A stretch of DNA of 64,000 bases from Clitoria ternatea (Eukaryota > Streptophyta > Magnoliopsida > Fabales > Fabaceae). The stretch covers positions 24,299,001 to 24,363,000 of the forward strand of contig CM075676.1 in NCBI GenBank assembly GCA_037962975.1. Reading direction: 5' to 3'. This document shows positions 24,259 through 38,469 of the stretch, piece by piece. Numbering within the stretch: position 1 is the stretch's first letter; every line of letters starts with the position of its first letter. The notes under the pieces were generated by a model that saw only the letters and a program-made list of their open reading frames with translations, did not search any database and was not told the origin of the DNA. A program made the translations under genes and the position numbers.

Positions 24259-26209
24259 TACCAAGTGATGTAATGAATCAATGCATATGCATGTGTACGA
24301 ATCAGAGCGCAACCTCTCATATGAACGACATCATAGCCTAGCTCCACTATTTTCAATAGTCCTCAATTCATCATTCACCAATCCACAAATACACAAATCT
24401 ATAGATGGAGGTATCTCACCACTTCTAAATATAATCATAGCCATAATCACCATATCATCAATCATAAACTGTTATAGACACATAACTACCATAACATGCC
24501 TCAATATATATGTAGCCACCACATGGTGTAACCAATAATGCTCCAAATAGAAATAGTATAAATTAATCATCAACCATATCAAGCATTAAGCTTTAATTTA
24601 TAACTACCATCATTTCATAACACCATTAAATTCTTATAACATTATCAACAACATCATAATTTATTACCATCAACATATGTGAACCAATATAATTAATAAC
24701 ACTTCATGGCCTAATTCATATAATTTCATTATCAAATTTCATTAAGCATTAGGCTTCTATTTCCAAACAATACTTCATCCCATAAACAACAACTATATTT
24801 TTATTTTGCAAAAATCAATATTTATCAGGCATCAGAATTCAAAATAAACTTTATAATTTTATAATCCACCCCAAAATTAAAAATTCTTATTCACCATTCA
24901 AATAGTGAACCCTCTCGTATGTCAATATGTACCTTAAGGAGTTATGAGACTTCCTAAACAAAGTGTCGATTTCTAATTTAGCCTCGAACGTTAATATCCT
25001 ATATCTGAAAAATTATGAAAAATTCAATAAAACATCCTTGTAACCCATAAATTGACAAAAACACCAAAATCGAAGCTCGAATACAAAATTAATGGAGTTT
25101 TGAGAAAAGTTTCACTTACTGAAGGTTACGAAAATTGTCAACAAGGCGTCAAAACTACCTCAAAGCTTTGAAAATCTTTTTGACAATTCTCGAATGCGCA
25201 CCCCAAGCCCTCAGACTTTGCAAAAATTAAATTTTCAAGAGACGGTCTTTGTCTTTCCATTAATGAGGCACACGACCAAGCTAGAAAAGAGAAGGAGAAG
25301 GTCAAAAACATCGTATGCAAAGCACAACGAATGGAACTCTGCATACGAGGGGAAATGGAGCCATGCATGTTGGATCGGGTTGCATACAAGCCAAGAAAAT
25401 AGAAATCAAGAACATGCATGCAAGGAGAATGGAAGACCATGCATGTAAAAGTTTACTTTTATGGAGCAAGATCAAAAGTCACAGAGGATGTAGAAGAGAG
25501 GCACACAACTTAGAGGTGATGAAGAAATAAAGGTGATGGCTTAGAGGGGAAGAGAGAGGCTCATGAGTTGGTGATGGAAGGAGTGGTTGCGACAAGGTGG
25601 TTGTAGGGGGAAGAGAAAATGATGACGACTTAGAGAGAGAAAAATAATTAAGAGAGAAAGATGTTGGAAAGGAGTGGCACGATGTAAAGGTGGTGGTGGT
25701 GATGGAGAGGAAGAAAATGGGATGGTGGTGGCTTAGAGAGAGAGGGGGGAGATGCACGTGAGAGAGAGACACGATGATTGGTGATGGAGAAAGAGAAATA
25801 GCAAGTGAATGAGAGGGAGGTGGGATGGTATTAGGGTGGTAGAGGAAAAAGGAAGTGAAGTGAGTGAGTGAGTGAGTGAGAGAAGGAGAAAAAAGAAAAG
25901 GAATTAGTTTAAGTTGGCCAAGGATAGTATGGTCCTTTAATCTCGTTGGTCAACAACCGAAACTAACTGTTCGTTCAATTTAGTCTCAAAAAATTACCGA
26001 ATAAATTTTAGTTTAGTAGATCGCTCTAAATTTTTTAATTTAATTGACCCTCAATTAATCAATTAATTAACTACAGCAGTTAGTTAATTTTTTTTAGATC
26101 TTCCATTATGTTAGAGTTAACCCCCTAAAAAACAAATTAATTAAACTTAAATCGTATATCCCATTTAAATTCTCCTAAAATATCCTAATTAACACAATAA
26201 TTTATAATT

Positions 26210-27420
26210 TCATTTGTTATTAATATAAAATGTATGTAATAATATCTCATAAAAACTATTATGATTTAAATTCATCCTATAATACATTTAATTAATTACC
26301 AGTAAATTGAAGTGCATGGAAATATGTTATGTTACCAAACAAATGAATGGATGAAAAGTTAACGCATGGGTTTATGAGCAAACTCTATCACCACTCACGT
26401 GTCATGTCTGTAACTCTGTTATGGTACGCACCCAAAAATATAAATCATTTTTAAATCAAGAAGATTTTTTATAAATTTTTTATGTTAGACAAGATTATAC
26501 AAGTTAGAAAAACTTATATAATTATAAAAATACTTTTTGTATATTATTTATATTTATTTAAATAAACTCACTTAATCTAAAAGGTTTCTTTAATGATAAA
26601 ATAAACTATACATCTCTAGTTAAATAAACTTTTAGAAAAGTTTAAGCTTATTTTATTAGTTAAAAGATCTCCTATTTCTACATGTGTTATACTTATTTTT
26701 TTAATAACTAGTTACCCTCATGCTGTAATTGTTAATATGATCAGAAAGTTTCTTCGGTTGGATTAAAATTTTACTGCTGATCATTGGCTTGCTAGGCATG
26801 GCTCCTGTATCACAACCTCTTGTATGGTTGTACCAATTTCCCCCCTAAATTTTGGAGTTTCTACTAGCTAACTCTCCGGGAGTCTTATTTACTAGGTTGT
26901 AATTTCTTTGTTTCTTTTTCTAAATATTTTAAAAAATTATGCTATGTCATAATCACTTAACAAACTGCCAAACATATTCTCAATCATATTAAAAAGAAGC
27001 ATGTGGATTGTCATTTTGGCACATATGAAATAAAAGCAATATGGATTAATTTATGAAGGTTTGACTAACTGTTGGGCATTATTGTGAATTTGTATTCTAA
27101 AGAGTTTTCATGGGCAAATGCCCCAATCATTAGTTCTAGTAAAATAAGTCTCTAAGGCCTCAGTATCAAATCCATATAGACGTGAATGCTAACTTAATCA
27201 TAAGGTTGTTTACAGAATTTAAAGCAAAAACTAAATCAATGTTAATAGAGTCATAGTAGAGCGTGAGAGAATGAGTTATAGGGATAACGACGACATCACT
27301 TATAAATAAGACGGTGAAAGTTTTAGGGGATAGAAACGTGAAGGGTTTGGGAAAATGATGGTGAGTTGGGATTCCAGTATGGTAAATGGATGGATAATGT
27401 CATTTTATTTTACAAGTTTC
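26210..27420. other. AT-rich intergenic DNA
   Basis: No gene recognised; short frames only. It may contain the eroded start of the minus-oriented LTR at its left edge. Confidence 0.5.
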
Positions 27421-28190
27421 TAAAGAACTAGAATTATCAAGATATATGACATATGTTTTAGAGATGGGCCATGTTTGGAAGGTATTTGTTCTGGACAAAA
27501 GAGATAGAAATGGATGGAAGTATGGTTTTGTTCATTTTTTTAGATATGGTGAACCCTTTGATGTTGGAGAAACAATTGTCCCTATAGGGGATGATCGAAT
27601 TTGCATTTTATACTTACAACTTGCAGATGATATTCTTTTATTTAAGGAAGTGTCTCTAAAAAATGTTTTGATGTTGATAAGTAATTTGAGATGTTTTAAG
27701 ATTGTGTCTAGGTTGAAGGTTAATTTCTTTGTAAGAAATTTGGTTGGTGTGTTGGCTAATGAGGAGGAAGAGGCTTAGTACGCCTCTTTGCTGAATTATA
27801 AAATTACGAGGTTGTTTGTTGTGTACTTGGGAATCCCATTAGGGGAAAATCCAAAAAGAATTAATACCTAAGATTTTATTGTCTCTAAATTTCAGAAGAA
27901 GTTGTTCCCCTAGAACTAACGTCATCTATCCTTTGTAGTCGCCTCTGTCTCGTAAAAACGATATTATCCTTGCTCTTTCTCTATTTCTTTTCTTTTTTTA
28001 AAAGTTCATGTTTCTGTTATTAAATTGCTAATATCTTTGCAAAGGTCTTTCTTGTGGGGTGGTGGTAAGGAAAGGAAAAAATTTCTTGGGTAAAATAGGA
28101 GTAGGTGTTCTATTGTAAGGTGGCGGATGGTTTAGGTGTAAGGGATCTAGGCAAATTCAATTCTACCTTGTTGGGGAAATAGGTTTGGAG
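27420..28190 (+). pseudogene. LINE (L1-type) retrotransposon remnant
   Basis: The first part (about 27440-27545) matches the RRM-like N-terminal segment of plant LINE proteins (GHVWKVFVLDKRDRNG, then YGFVHFF). It is followed without a gap by reverse transcriptase features: LADDILLF (family form FADD) near 27625, a NLRCFKIVSRLKVNF stretch, YLGIPLGENPKR near 27825, and LQRSFLWGGGKERKK near 28040. Everything between RRM and the RT active-site block is deleted. Stops and frame changes follow 27778. Confidence 0.8.
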
Positions 28191-28199
28191 AGTTTATGG

Positions 28200-29808
28200 A
28201 TAACTAAATAACAATTTTAGGATATGAATCTTTAGATTACTGTTTACAATAGAATATCAGAGTATGCACAGTAGCTTGTAAATCTCTTTGAAACTGATTA
28301 TAGATGCAACTGAATAACTTTTATTTATTATATAATTCTTAGTTTCAGCAACTTATTGAGATAGATGACAACTTCTCTTTATACAAGCCTTCAAAAGAGT
28401 CGTTGAGATGATGAGAAAAAAGAATTGATCTACTTCAAGAGTTCCCAGGGCTACTTGGGATGACTTGAACCAAGTAATGGCAAGTGTAACAAGTGATCAT
28501 CTGAGATTCTGATACTTCTACACTTTTCCATTTTGGTGAAAACTGACAACAGAAGGTTTCAACCTTAACCAACTTTCTTGAAAGCTTCAAGAGAAGTTGT
28601 CTTCATAGACACGTTGCAATGACTAGAAACTTCATTTAAACTGTAGATCCTTAGCTTGAGATGACTTAAGATGATTTTTCATCCTTCTGATTTTGTGCAT
28701 ATGAGAAAACAACTCCTTTAAATGATTATCGGTTTTCAAACAATCATGAGTCAACTTGTTTCTTTGGCTTCAGATAGTTTTTTTTAAATAGACTTCAAAT
28801 AGTTTAATATTTGTATCATAAATCAAAATAATTAAAGGGTCCATAGAACTTCATATGTTCTTTCGTGGACTTAACAATGTGTCCCTTGTTTTTACTATAA
28901 TATAGAGGTTGCCAATATACCTTAAATTCATCAATGGTCCATAATGATTTTTAAGGAATTGCATCCATGCCACTTCAAATAATAAATAATTTTTGGGTGT
29001 GGTTTCCCAAAATCAGATGCTCTTCCTTGTTTGGATGCTCAAAGGAAATAAGAAGGAAAGAGATAAGAAAGAAAGAAACATAAAGAAAATAAGAAGAAAA
29101 AACATGTGGTTTAGATAAAGAGAAATATATAAGAAAGCAATAAAAAAAGAATATTTTCTTGTTTAGATGGATGGATGAAAGTTGATGGAAATAGAATTAT
29201 TGCTTGAGAAATAAATTAAATTTTATGTATACAAATTTAATTTTTATAATAAATTTAAATATATAAAAATTTATTTTATAATTTTTAATATTATTTAAAA
29301 ATTTATTAATAGTTATTAAACAAAAATCTAACATAATTTCCTTTTATACGAGGAGAAAATTAATTTCCACCAGACTCTACTTTCTTTCTTTCTTTCTTTT
29401 TTTTTTTCTTTTAAACAAACAAATAAAAACTTTCTTTTCCTTCTTTCCCAATATTTTCCTTCCTTTTTCCTCAAACCAAGCAAACCATAAGTAAACTCAC
29501 AAAAAGTGACAGTTTCAAATTAAATTTATTTGTAGTGTTTTTGTGTAAAAAAAAAAACACTATTTGTTCATTCCATTTTCCAAGTTTCTCATTTCATTCA
29601 ATTGCTATATTTTATTTGAAGTTAAAGACGAAATTAATGTTATTGATACCAATAAAATGAGTTTTAGGATAATATTTAACAACATTAACCAAAAGAAAAT
29701 ATTACTGTTGTAAATATAAACAAATTTTATTGAATTTTTTTGACTTATAATATAAATAAAATTATACTTTTTCAATGTTATTAAATGTTTGTCTATTAAA
29801 CATGTCCT

Positions 29809-29862
<54 letters not shown>

Positions 29863-32740
29863 TTAAGACAATTGTGTACTAAATGTTTTAGAACATTACA
29901 TCAAATATTTTATAACATTAATACAAATAACTATTTTCAACAATTATTCTTAATGTATGAAAATAATTATTTTCACTTATATTTGGAATCGTAGGTAAAA
30001 AGAATAGTTAAATAAATTTTCATCACCTAAACAAGTTAAGGCTCCATTTGGTAAAACGAACTTATAGCATATGATTTATGGTTTTTAGGTAGCTTACAAC
30101 TTATAATTTTTTAAAACTTATTAAATTAGAGCTGTTTGATAAAACAAACTTCAATTATATTAAATGGCTTTAAATGATATAATATTTCAATTATGTGAGA
30201 GATACAAATTATCATTTTGAAAAAATATATATATATGAAGATAAAAATCATAATTAAATAATTAATAAAAAACTTATAATATTTAAAAAATCATAAATTA
30301 TCTCAAGGAAGTTTTCAAAACTCGTGTAAGTTTATATCTTTTTAAAAGTTAAACTTTTTTTATTTCACCAATTCTTGTAGCTTTTAGAAAATGATTAGCT
30401 CAAAGAAAATGCCCTAAATAGACATGGTAGTAAATACTGAGCATGTCTCAAGGCAATTGGAAATTCAAATTTAACATCCAACTTCTTGCTGAAATTACAC
30501 AATGAAATAAATGGGACGAATGAAATAGGAAAGAAAAACCATAGAGTGAAAATAACAAGGAAAATTACGTGATTGATAGAAATAGAAAAATAAAAAATAA
30601 TTTTTTTCTTGTTTGAATATTTAAAAAGAATACAAACAGAAATAAATTAGCTTTCAAATATAAAAAATTATTCAGGATTTTTTTTGAAAATTTTATAATA
30701 TACATTAAACAATAATTATATCATGATTCCTTTCATTTTATTCCATCTTAGTAGAGAATTATTTTTCATCGAGTTCCATTTTTTTATCTTCTCCTTTCCC
30801 TACTTTCCTTTCAAACAAATAAAATATTCCATTTCATTTTCTTCTTTCTCAGATTCTGTCTTCTTTCTTTTTTCTCTTGAAATAAACATAGGGTTAATGC
30901 ATTCTAATACAAATTAGATAAGCATAATATTTGCCAACCTAATAGAGTTAATACTTATTTTAATTACAAATTCAATTAAAACAATAAACTTGAGCTGTTA
31001 ATTGCAATACCAAACACCTATGGGAACTAATTGATTGTTCATTATTCATCGTTTATGAATACAAATTAGTAATTGTGACTTCTTGTAAATTCAAATTAAC
31101 ACTTTATATTTCTTTATTTAATGCCACATAATAGTAAATCTAGTCAAACATTCTAAGCCCACTATATGGTCGAAGCTATTATGGTTTTTTATGTCAATAT
31201 ATCACTTCATTAAAAAAATAAGGGCCAAGGGCCCAAGCCCAACAAACTCCATCAATTCAATATAATAAATGGTTTCTCTTAAAAAATATATAATAAGTGG
31301 TTTGATTAAAACAAGCTTATACCTAAACAATACCAACTAATTTCTTTAAACTTGAAAGAATTATCCGTTTACTTATTTATCCAAATAATTGAGATATTGA
31401 TAAGATAACACCTCAGGTAATCATCTGTTTACAAAATTGTTTGGTTCTTAAATGAGGTTTCTAATTAGAATTTATCAAAATATTTTTCAATTCATTAATT
31501 TAATAAAGTTTGAACAATCTCAAATAAATTATAAATAAATATTAATTATTGAATAATTATATTTTGACAACACTATTTTTATAATTAGTTACCAATTATT
31601 AGATGGTTTATCCTTTTACTATTAAGGCTCATAGTGGTCACTTGTTTGTTCTTTATCTATGTTCTTCTGTGCAATTATTTATTTAGTAATATAGGGCGGT
31701 GATGAGGAAATACACTGATTAACATCTTGGGTGTGAAAGTTAACTAAAGAATTTCACTTTTTCTTATCTTTCCACTTACCATTTCCCAAACATACTATAT
31801 TTGAATGTGACTTTTTTATTAAAAGTAACAAATTGATTAACAAGATCATTACACCGTCTTGACTCTTAAGCATATTTATATTTCCACTATGTCGCAATGT
31901 CTAACATCCAAATCAATTAGATGATACCGTACTTAATGTCTTACAGAATAAATAGATTAATTTTTATATATCTTATTTAAAAATTAATCTGGGAGTAATT
32001 ACTATAGACTACAAATCTTATAGTGACATTTTAATACAAGTACATTATGAAATGAAATAAAACATTAATTAATAGGCACTGTTGGAAAATAATCCATCTT
32101 AACTAAACATTTTTACATTGTTTGACTAATGTCATCCAAAGTGCTGTCACAATCAAAATTAAGAATTTTTTTTTATCATTTGATCAAGTTCTTTTTCTTT
32201 GGAAGCATTTCGGTGTTCGGTGTAAAATTGAGAATGAAATAAGATAAAATATCAGTCTTTCATTTCATATTTGTTAAATTTTAGAGATAGAATAAAAAAT
32301 GTAAACATTTAAAAAATAGACTATATATATTTTTTTAAAAGATGAAACACAATAGAATAGAACAAAATAATTTTAAATAATATTTTGAAAAATTACTGAA
32401 ATATCCTATTAATAAATGTTGAATTACTTTCATAGAATAAATTAATAATTTAGTAAAATCTAGAATGTTATCTTAAGTATGAATTTTTAAAAATATTATA
32501 GACTTAATTAAATTGACGACGACGACATCGACCACAACAACAATAATAACAACAATAACAACAATTTTTTATTTCTAATAAACACGGTGAAACTTGATAC
32601 TTAAACTTATGATCTTTAACATTTTTATTCAAACTCACCACTAAAGTTATAAACATTTTAACAAAATAAAAAAATTGAGTGTTGTACTACTTTACAAACA
32701 AAAGATGATTTTTTTTCTAAAAAATCCTATATAATTTTTT
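28200..32740. other. AT-rich repeat-type DNA with MITE-like stretches
   Basis: No gene recognised. At 29030-29485 the ends read inversely alike (TTGTTTGGATGCTC at left; inverse of GAGGAAAAAGGAAGG at right), suggesting an old MITE. Similar TTTGGATG/GGTAAAAC-type stretches occur near 30040 and 30500. An AT microsatellite lies at about 29815-29860. No target-site duplication was established for any of these. Confidence 0.4.
29815..29860. repeat. AT dinucleotide microsatellite
   Basis: Uninterrupted AT run of at least 22 units. Confidence 0.95.
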
Positions 32741-32749
32741 TGGTTATAG

Positions 32750-33295
32750 TGTAACATCTCAAATTTTAATAATTAATTAGAAGGTTTTGAGGAAATAGAT
32801 AGGGCACACGATATATTTTCAATGGATTGTAATTAATTAATTAATTATTTAATAGTCAATAAATTAAAATCTCTAGAGAATGACCCATTACGTGAGAATA
32901 TTTAATCATGTTAATTTTTAGTAATTAAGTCAGAGGATATTTGATTTCAATGGTTAACCTAAATGGTTAAAGGACCGAACTACCCTTGACTAACCTAAAT
33001 TAATTAGGTTAATTTATTTTCTCATTTCACTCTCTCTTTAACACACTCACATACTCACTCTCTTATTTTTTTTTACTCTCCTTCATCATCATTCTTTCAA
33101 CACCATCGCTACACTACCTCTCCTTCTCTTTTTCCCTTTATAAAACCACACCACTATTTCTCCCTCTTATATTTTCTTTCTCCCATTTCACAATCACCAT
33201 CACTCTCACCACTTCACCTTCCTCTCCATTCCACCTACCTCACGGCCATTCATCTTTTCTCCACCGTCTCCATTTCTTTTCTATTTCACTTCACC
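32750..33295 (+). mobile_element. Partial LTR, TGTAACATCC family (copy C)
   Basis: It starts TGTAACATCTCAAATTTTAA and runs through a promoter-like TATAAAAC (about 33139) into a CT-rich leader. It is cut off at 33295, where a fresh copy of the same kind of start appears. No TSD found. Confidence 0.55.
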
Positions 33296-33522
33296 TGTAA
33301 CATCCTCATTGTATTAATTAGGATATTTAGGGAAAACTTAAATAGGTCATACGATTAAAATTCGTCAGCCCGTTATTAATTAAATTAACTATTGAGAGTT
33401 ATTAAAATAAAAGAAAGTTTTAGGGCACGACCCACTGAGCTAGAAACCACCTCACGGTCATCACCTTCACCCTCATTATTACTTTCTTTTCCTCTTCATT
33501 ACCCTTCCCATATATAAATATA

Positions 33523-33524
<2 letters not shown>

Positions 33525-33566
<42 letters not shown>
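33525..33566. repeat. AT dinucleotide microsatellite
   Basis: Pure TA run located between the TATA-like region and the CT-rich leader of the LTR. Confidence 0.95.
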
Positions 33567-33567
<1 letters not shown>

Positions 33568-35199
33568 CACCACCACCACTACCACACCATTTCTTTCCCT
33601 CTTCATGCTCACCCCCTCTCTCGGCAACGACATTCCCTCATATCTTCTTTTCTCACGGTTACCACCGTCTCTATATCCACTCTCCCATTTCCAGCACTAT
33701 CACCGTGCTTCCATTCCCTCTCATGCGACCTCTTTCTCTTTTCTCTCCATCATCACCAAGCCACCACCTCATTTCTCCTCCTTCCACCCGTAAGCCATTT
33801 TCCTGCTAAGCCAACCATATTTTTTCCTCAGTAGCGTGCCTCTCTTCCTCCCTCAGATCCATTCGCATGTATGGCCGCCATTATTGAGGAGCTTGAAGGG
33901 TTTCATTGTTGGTTGACCGAACGTTTGATCAAAATTTAGAATAAAGATTCTCAGTCATTGATCAATGTAGAATTGGCATCGATAAGTTAAACTCTCTCTT
34001 TCCTTTGCATGTATTCTCATTGCCACATGCGTGATCATCTTTTCTTTCTTTTTTTTTCATGCTGAAAATTATGAGTTTGACGAGGTATTTTGATCCGTCT
34101 GCATGAGGTACTCTTTCCTATAAGCACACAAGTTGTTTATCTTTCTTTCCTCTTTCGAATGAGCTATATAACGCCTAAATCTAATGTCTAAAGCGAAAGT
34201 TATGCCTCAAATACTGAGTGTTATCCTGGCTGGAAATTAGTTACGGATTAGTAGCCTATTTTCAAAATTTGGGATTAATTGGCTTGGAATTGACTTTTGG
34301 TGTCTTCATAAAAGTTGTAGCAAATTTTGTTACGAAATTTTGAGACTAAGATCACTGAAATTGGACACTTGCTTAAGTTGTGATTAAAATACTAGAACAT
34401 GCACATGTTACCCTTTTTGATTGCATGCATGTTTATCTTTTATGTTGCATGCAATGTTTTTGACGTTGCTATTCTCTTTTTATAGCTTGGTAATGTGCGT
34501 TCGAGTAGCGTCAGTAAGACTTTGAAGCTCTAGGGTGGTTTTGACACCCTGTTGATGAGATTTGTAACCCTCGGTAAGTGTGATTCTTTTTAAAACTCCA
34601 TTGTGTTGGCTTTCTGGCCTCGATTTTAGTATTTCAGCAATTTATAGGTTACGAGGTTATTTTTATTAATTTTTTTAAATATTTCAAATATAGGATATTA
34701 ACGTTCAGAGAAGAGTCAAAAGTTTAGTGTTTGATAGATGTTGATATTAATTTTATGAGAATCTAATTCATGAAATGCTATTAAATATCTTCCTTGGTGA
34801 TGTTGATGATTATATGATAGTGTTGATAATTATTTGATATTAATTTTTATTGGAATGTTATTGGTTACGCCCTATCATGGCGTTATATGTTTATTGAAAC
34901 CTTATGTGCTGGTATCTATTTTCATTGACAATTCTTGATACTGATATATATTATTGATGATATGATTGTTATTAGCTGCCTGGCTGATATGTGTAATTGG
35001 AATGACCTGTATGGTATTATGAATATATTGATTGATTGTGTTGGTCATGATATTGATGGCCCCAGTTGATTGAATCGATTAACAATAAAGTGATGATTGA
35101 TGATTCAGAATTATATTGAGGTTAGTGGAGCTAGGCTATGATGTCGGGATGGTTATATATGCGCTGCGATTTGCATCAATGCATTTTGCATTTTCATGA

Positions 35200-35430
35200 C
35201 ATCATATGCATTAATAAAGTACTACGATTCACTCAACACCATGGTTTGTTGTTTGAGACTGTCAATTATAACACCATGATTTATTGTGCAGTCCTTAAGG
35301 TATCACTGATTATAACTACAGTTTACTATGTAGTTACTTGGATATCCACCACTTTAGAGCACTACAATTTATTGTGTGGATTATCCTTTGAAATTATGAT
35401 TTGCCTTGTTCTGAAGTCGGATCCGCTTTG
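35200..35430 (+). repeat. Degenerate tandem array, unit about 45 bp
   Basis: Four units share an ATTTATTGTGNAG-like core and a TTGGATATCCACCA segment. It is the inverse counterpart of the array at 24075-24258. Confidence 0.65.
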
Positions 35431-36227
35431 CATGTTTTTATCCACCAAATGATGGAATTTGAGCTGAGTCGTGGGAGCGTAGGATCAAGCCTTGGGGAAG
35501 GCCAAGAGTTGAGTAGTTTTTATTATGTGTTTTTAATGATTCCACTTGATCCAAAAGAATCATCAAGAGTATAGGTCTCATATTTAAATTAGATTTTTCA
35601 TTTGATACATAGTTTGGAGGATTAATTAAAATTATCTTTTTAGAAGTTTATGGGATTTTATTGCAATATGAATATTATTGTGATCAAATGATAATTGTTA
35701 TGATATTATTATTCATAATATTGAATGTTTTGCTATTGGTTAATATTGCAAAGAAAAAACAATTATTCTGACTTAAAGCCTTTATTTAGATTAAATTTAA
35801 CCTAATGGGAAAAAAATAGAGGGGGTATAAATTGAAAAAATAACTTATTTGGATGGATTGAAATTAAGATGAAGAAATTATTATTTTTTCCTTTTCAATT
35901 GTTTGGATAGGATGAAATAAAAGAATGGAAAGAAAGATACAAATCACAAAATGACAAAAAATTCCTTGCACAAAAGGAAAAATACTTTCTCATATCCTTG
36001 AATACAAAACACAAAATGACCAAAAATTATAAAGGAATGATAAAAAAAGGCGGACAAATCACGGTAGAGATCTTGATATGATATGGAAATAGAGCAATGT
36101 GATTGAAATTGATGTAATGTTGATGCACTAAGATGCTGGATAATACTCTGAGGAATGATAGATGTTGAAGCTCAATCATTTTCATTCTTAATTTCCAGAG
36201 GATAAACATTTCAAATAAGTGATAAAG

Positions 36228-36228
36228 A

Positions 36229-36289
<61 letters not shown>
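36228..36289. repeat. TAA trinucleotide microsatellite
   Basis: Uninterrupted AAT/TAA run of about 20 units. Confidence 0.95.
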
Positions 36290-36295
<6 letters not shown>

Positions 36296-37642
36296 GGAAT
36301 ATAGGAAAATTAATAATAAGACTGATAGATTATAGCCAATAGGAACCCAGTATACATCCATATGACCAGAGTAACCCATACCTTCAAATAAATCTATCCA
36401 ATGACATTAAGGTTGATACCTCAAGCAACTTAGAGTAGAATTCTAGTAATAATTAATAGTGAAAGAGATTTACTCAGAGTTAAGAATAAAAATGGACTAC
36501 TGAGAGGACTCTACCGATGATGACTTGATAAAATGAAGTATGTGTAGCATATGCATCATTTGCATATGATATGGTGAAGACTAAAGCACTCAGCGAGGGG
36601 TACGCTAGAGGTACGAGTGCTTGGTCCCCTGTGTTAGACCTTGGGAGTACACCAGGTTAGGACCCCTAATGGCTTGGCAGTAGCGTCCTGAGAACCGGGG
36701 AGAAACAATGCAACCTGGTGTGCTTCGACCACGACTAGTATTCTATGGCCGTTGAGAACCAAGTCCCGATCATCATTGGCCATGAATAGTGGTGAGATGG
36801 ATTTATGTATGTATTATGCGAACCTGAGTATCATGATTACCTCTTGGAGGGCTTAGTGGGCTCCGGTCGCTCTAGTGCGGAAACATTGTGTCTAGGGGCA
36901 ACCTGGGCAGGACGGGTTCTGATATGATATGACAATGAGATTTGGGCCCACATGCATCATACTGGCTAAGAAAAAGATTAAGTTAATGAAAGGAAATTCA
37001 TGCATAGCATTACATTCTCTAAATGAAATTATGTTTGATTATGATTGTGAATTACTCATAAGGATTAGTACTAATACTTATGTGACATTTATGAGTGAGG
37101 GGGAGAGTAGAGAGATATGTATATTCATGGATGATTGAGTAAGGTTAAGTGAGGATAGATAACTTACTATGGATTAATTAGGAACCCTAGTTATGGAAGG
37201 TATAAGTAGAAAATAATATAGCCTTGTACTGTGTAGGAGAGATATTAGAGATGACAACTCTCCGGATGTTATGGAAGTAGAGGCTCACCTTTATAGTGTT
37301 TTTCCACACCTCTCATCAGACTACGCTCTTGTGCTCACAGGGATCGGAGTATACTACGCTTCGAGGATCAGTCAAACTCTCCTTGGACCAATGATGATTA
37401 GGATAAATGTTTTTCTTTTCATGTTTTGTATGGGAGCCTGCGTGCCCCTGATCTTGAGTATGTACAGTTTGTTGTTTATGACCATGTATTGTATATAACA
37501 TTGTTGTATATAATGTATTTGTTTCATCATATTTATATTGTACAAAAAAAACTTCCATATTTTTTTAAAACTTGTAACTCTCAATTAAGTAGGATAATCT
37601 AATGGAATGGATTGTCCTAGTTAATCGAGGGTTGATGTTACA

Positions 37643-38093
37643 ATTCTGATTAGGTTAGATGTCCAATAACCAGAAAACCTATAACCGGGTACACTTCTTG
37701 ATTTGTTAGAGATCAAAGAAACAACCCACTATGGCAAAATCATCAACCGAGGCAGAGTACATGGCGATAGGAGATGCTGCCTCTGAACTAACTTGGTTGA
37801 ACTATTTATTGCATGACTTAGGAGTTGAGTGTGAGAAAGTTGCAGTCCTATTTTGTGATAATGAAAATGCTAGGCATCTTGCCTTGAATCCTATCCTCCA
37901 TGAGAGGACCAAACATGTAGAGATTGATTATCATTTTATTCAGGAGAAAATCGCAAATGGTACCTTTAAGTTGTTGCCCATAGCATCTAGAAACCAACTT
38001 GCGGATGTTTTGACCAAGCCTTTGCCACCAAATCTGTTCACACTTGCTGCTAGCGAATTTAGTCTGATGAATTTATACCAGACTTCAGTTTGA
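37643..38093 (+). pseudogene. Ty1/copia RNase H fragment
   Basis: The open part (37731-38093) carries the copia RNase H signature: KSSTEAEYMAIGDAASELTW, then FCDNENARHLALNP, HERTKHVEIDYHFIQEK and QLADVLTKPL. This C-terminal end of pol stops normally at 38093. Upstream, 37643-37730 holds a decayed CPITRKPITGYT motif followed by a deletion and frame change before KKQPT. It starts abruptly at the end of the large LTR, so the rest of the element is gone. A G-rich tract at about 38320 could be its polypurine tract, but no LTR was recognised after it. Confidence 0.85.
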
Positions 38094-38469
38094 AAAGAAG
38101 TAATAGAAATACAGTTATTGGCATATGATACATGTGACTTAGTTAGTTTCTTGTTATGAGTTTCGTTAGCATATTGTATAATACATGGAATGCAATCATG
38201 TAGCCTCTTTTCGTTTTTATATACTGTGTATTTTCAATCATTGGGTCTTTTTCATTGAGAATCAATTTTTTAGTTCATAGCTCTCTTCTCTTCACTATGT
38301 TTTCTTCATGTTTCAATAGGGTGGGGGGTTTGAGGAACACCCAAGACTTTTTCATGAAACAAGACTTGATGAGCTTCATCTAGAGTCTTTTCTGATGAAG
38401 GCCACGTACCTTAGCCTTTTTAAAAAAGATATAAACCCTAACATAACATTTTTCAATATTGCAATTACT

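Larger units (their letters stand above)
20571..26205 (-). mobile_element. Large LTR, TGTAACATCC family, minus orientation, interrupted (copy A)
   Basis: The minus strand of this block matches the plus-strand large LTR at 33296-37642 in the same order. Shared parts are the start region (TTAATTAGGATATTT at about 26170), the CT-rich leader (25480-25900), a block with GGTAGTTTTGACGCC and a splice-like donor (25080-25200), and an array of about 46-bp units (24075-24258). The block is split by a nested solo LTR at 21454-23788. Both termini are eroded, so the outer ends are approximate. Confidence 0.65.
33296..37642 (+). mobile_element. Large LTR, TGTAACATCC family (copy D)
   Basis: It begins TGTAACATCCTCATTG and ends GGTTGATGTTACA, with a TATA-like ATATATAAATATA near 33512 and a CT-rich leader at 33560-33790. 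Colinear matches to the minus-oriented copy at 20571-26205 include the block at 34490-34600 ending in a splice-donor-like GGTAAGTG and the 45-bp array at 35200-35430. It contains later insertions: a MITE-like stretch with a TAA microsatellite (35810-36290) and a GC-richer segment (36570-36910). There is no coding capacity and no matching TSD at the two ends. Confidence 0.55.

Noticed and set aside
25479..25772. Ser/Pro/Leu-rich minus-strand frame of 97 codons
   Set aside because: Translation of the CT-rich leader of a large LTR; the equivalent leader at 33560-33790 gives a similar artefact.
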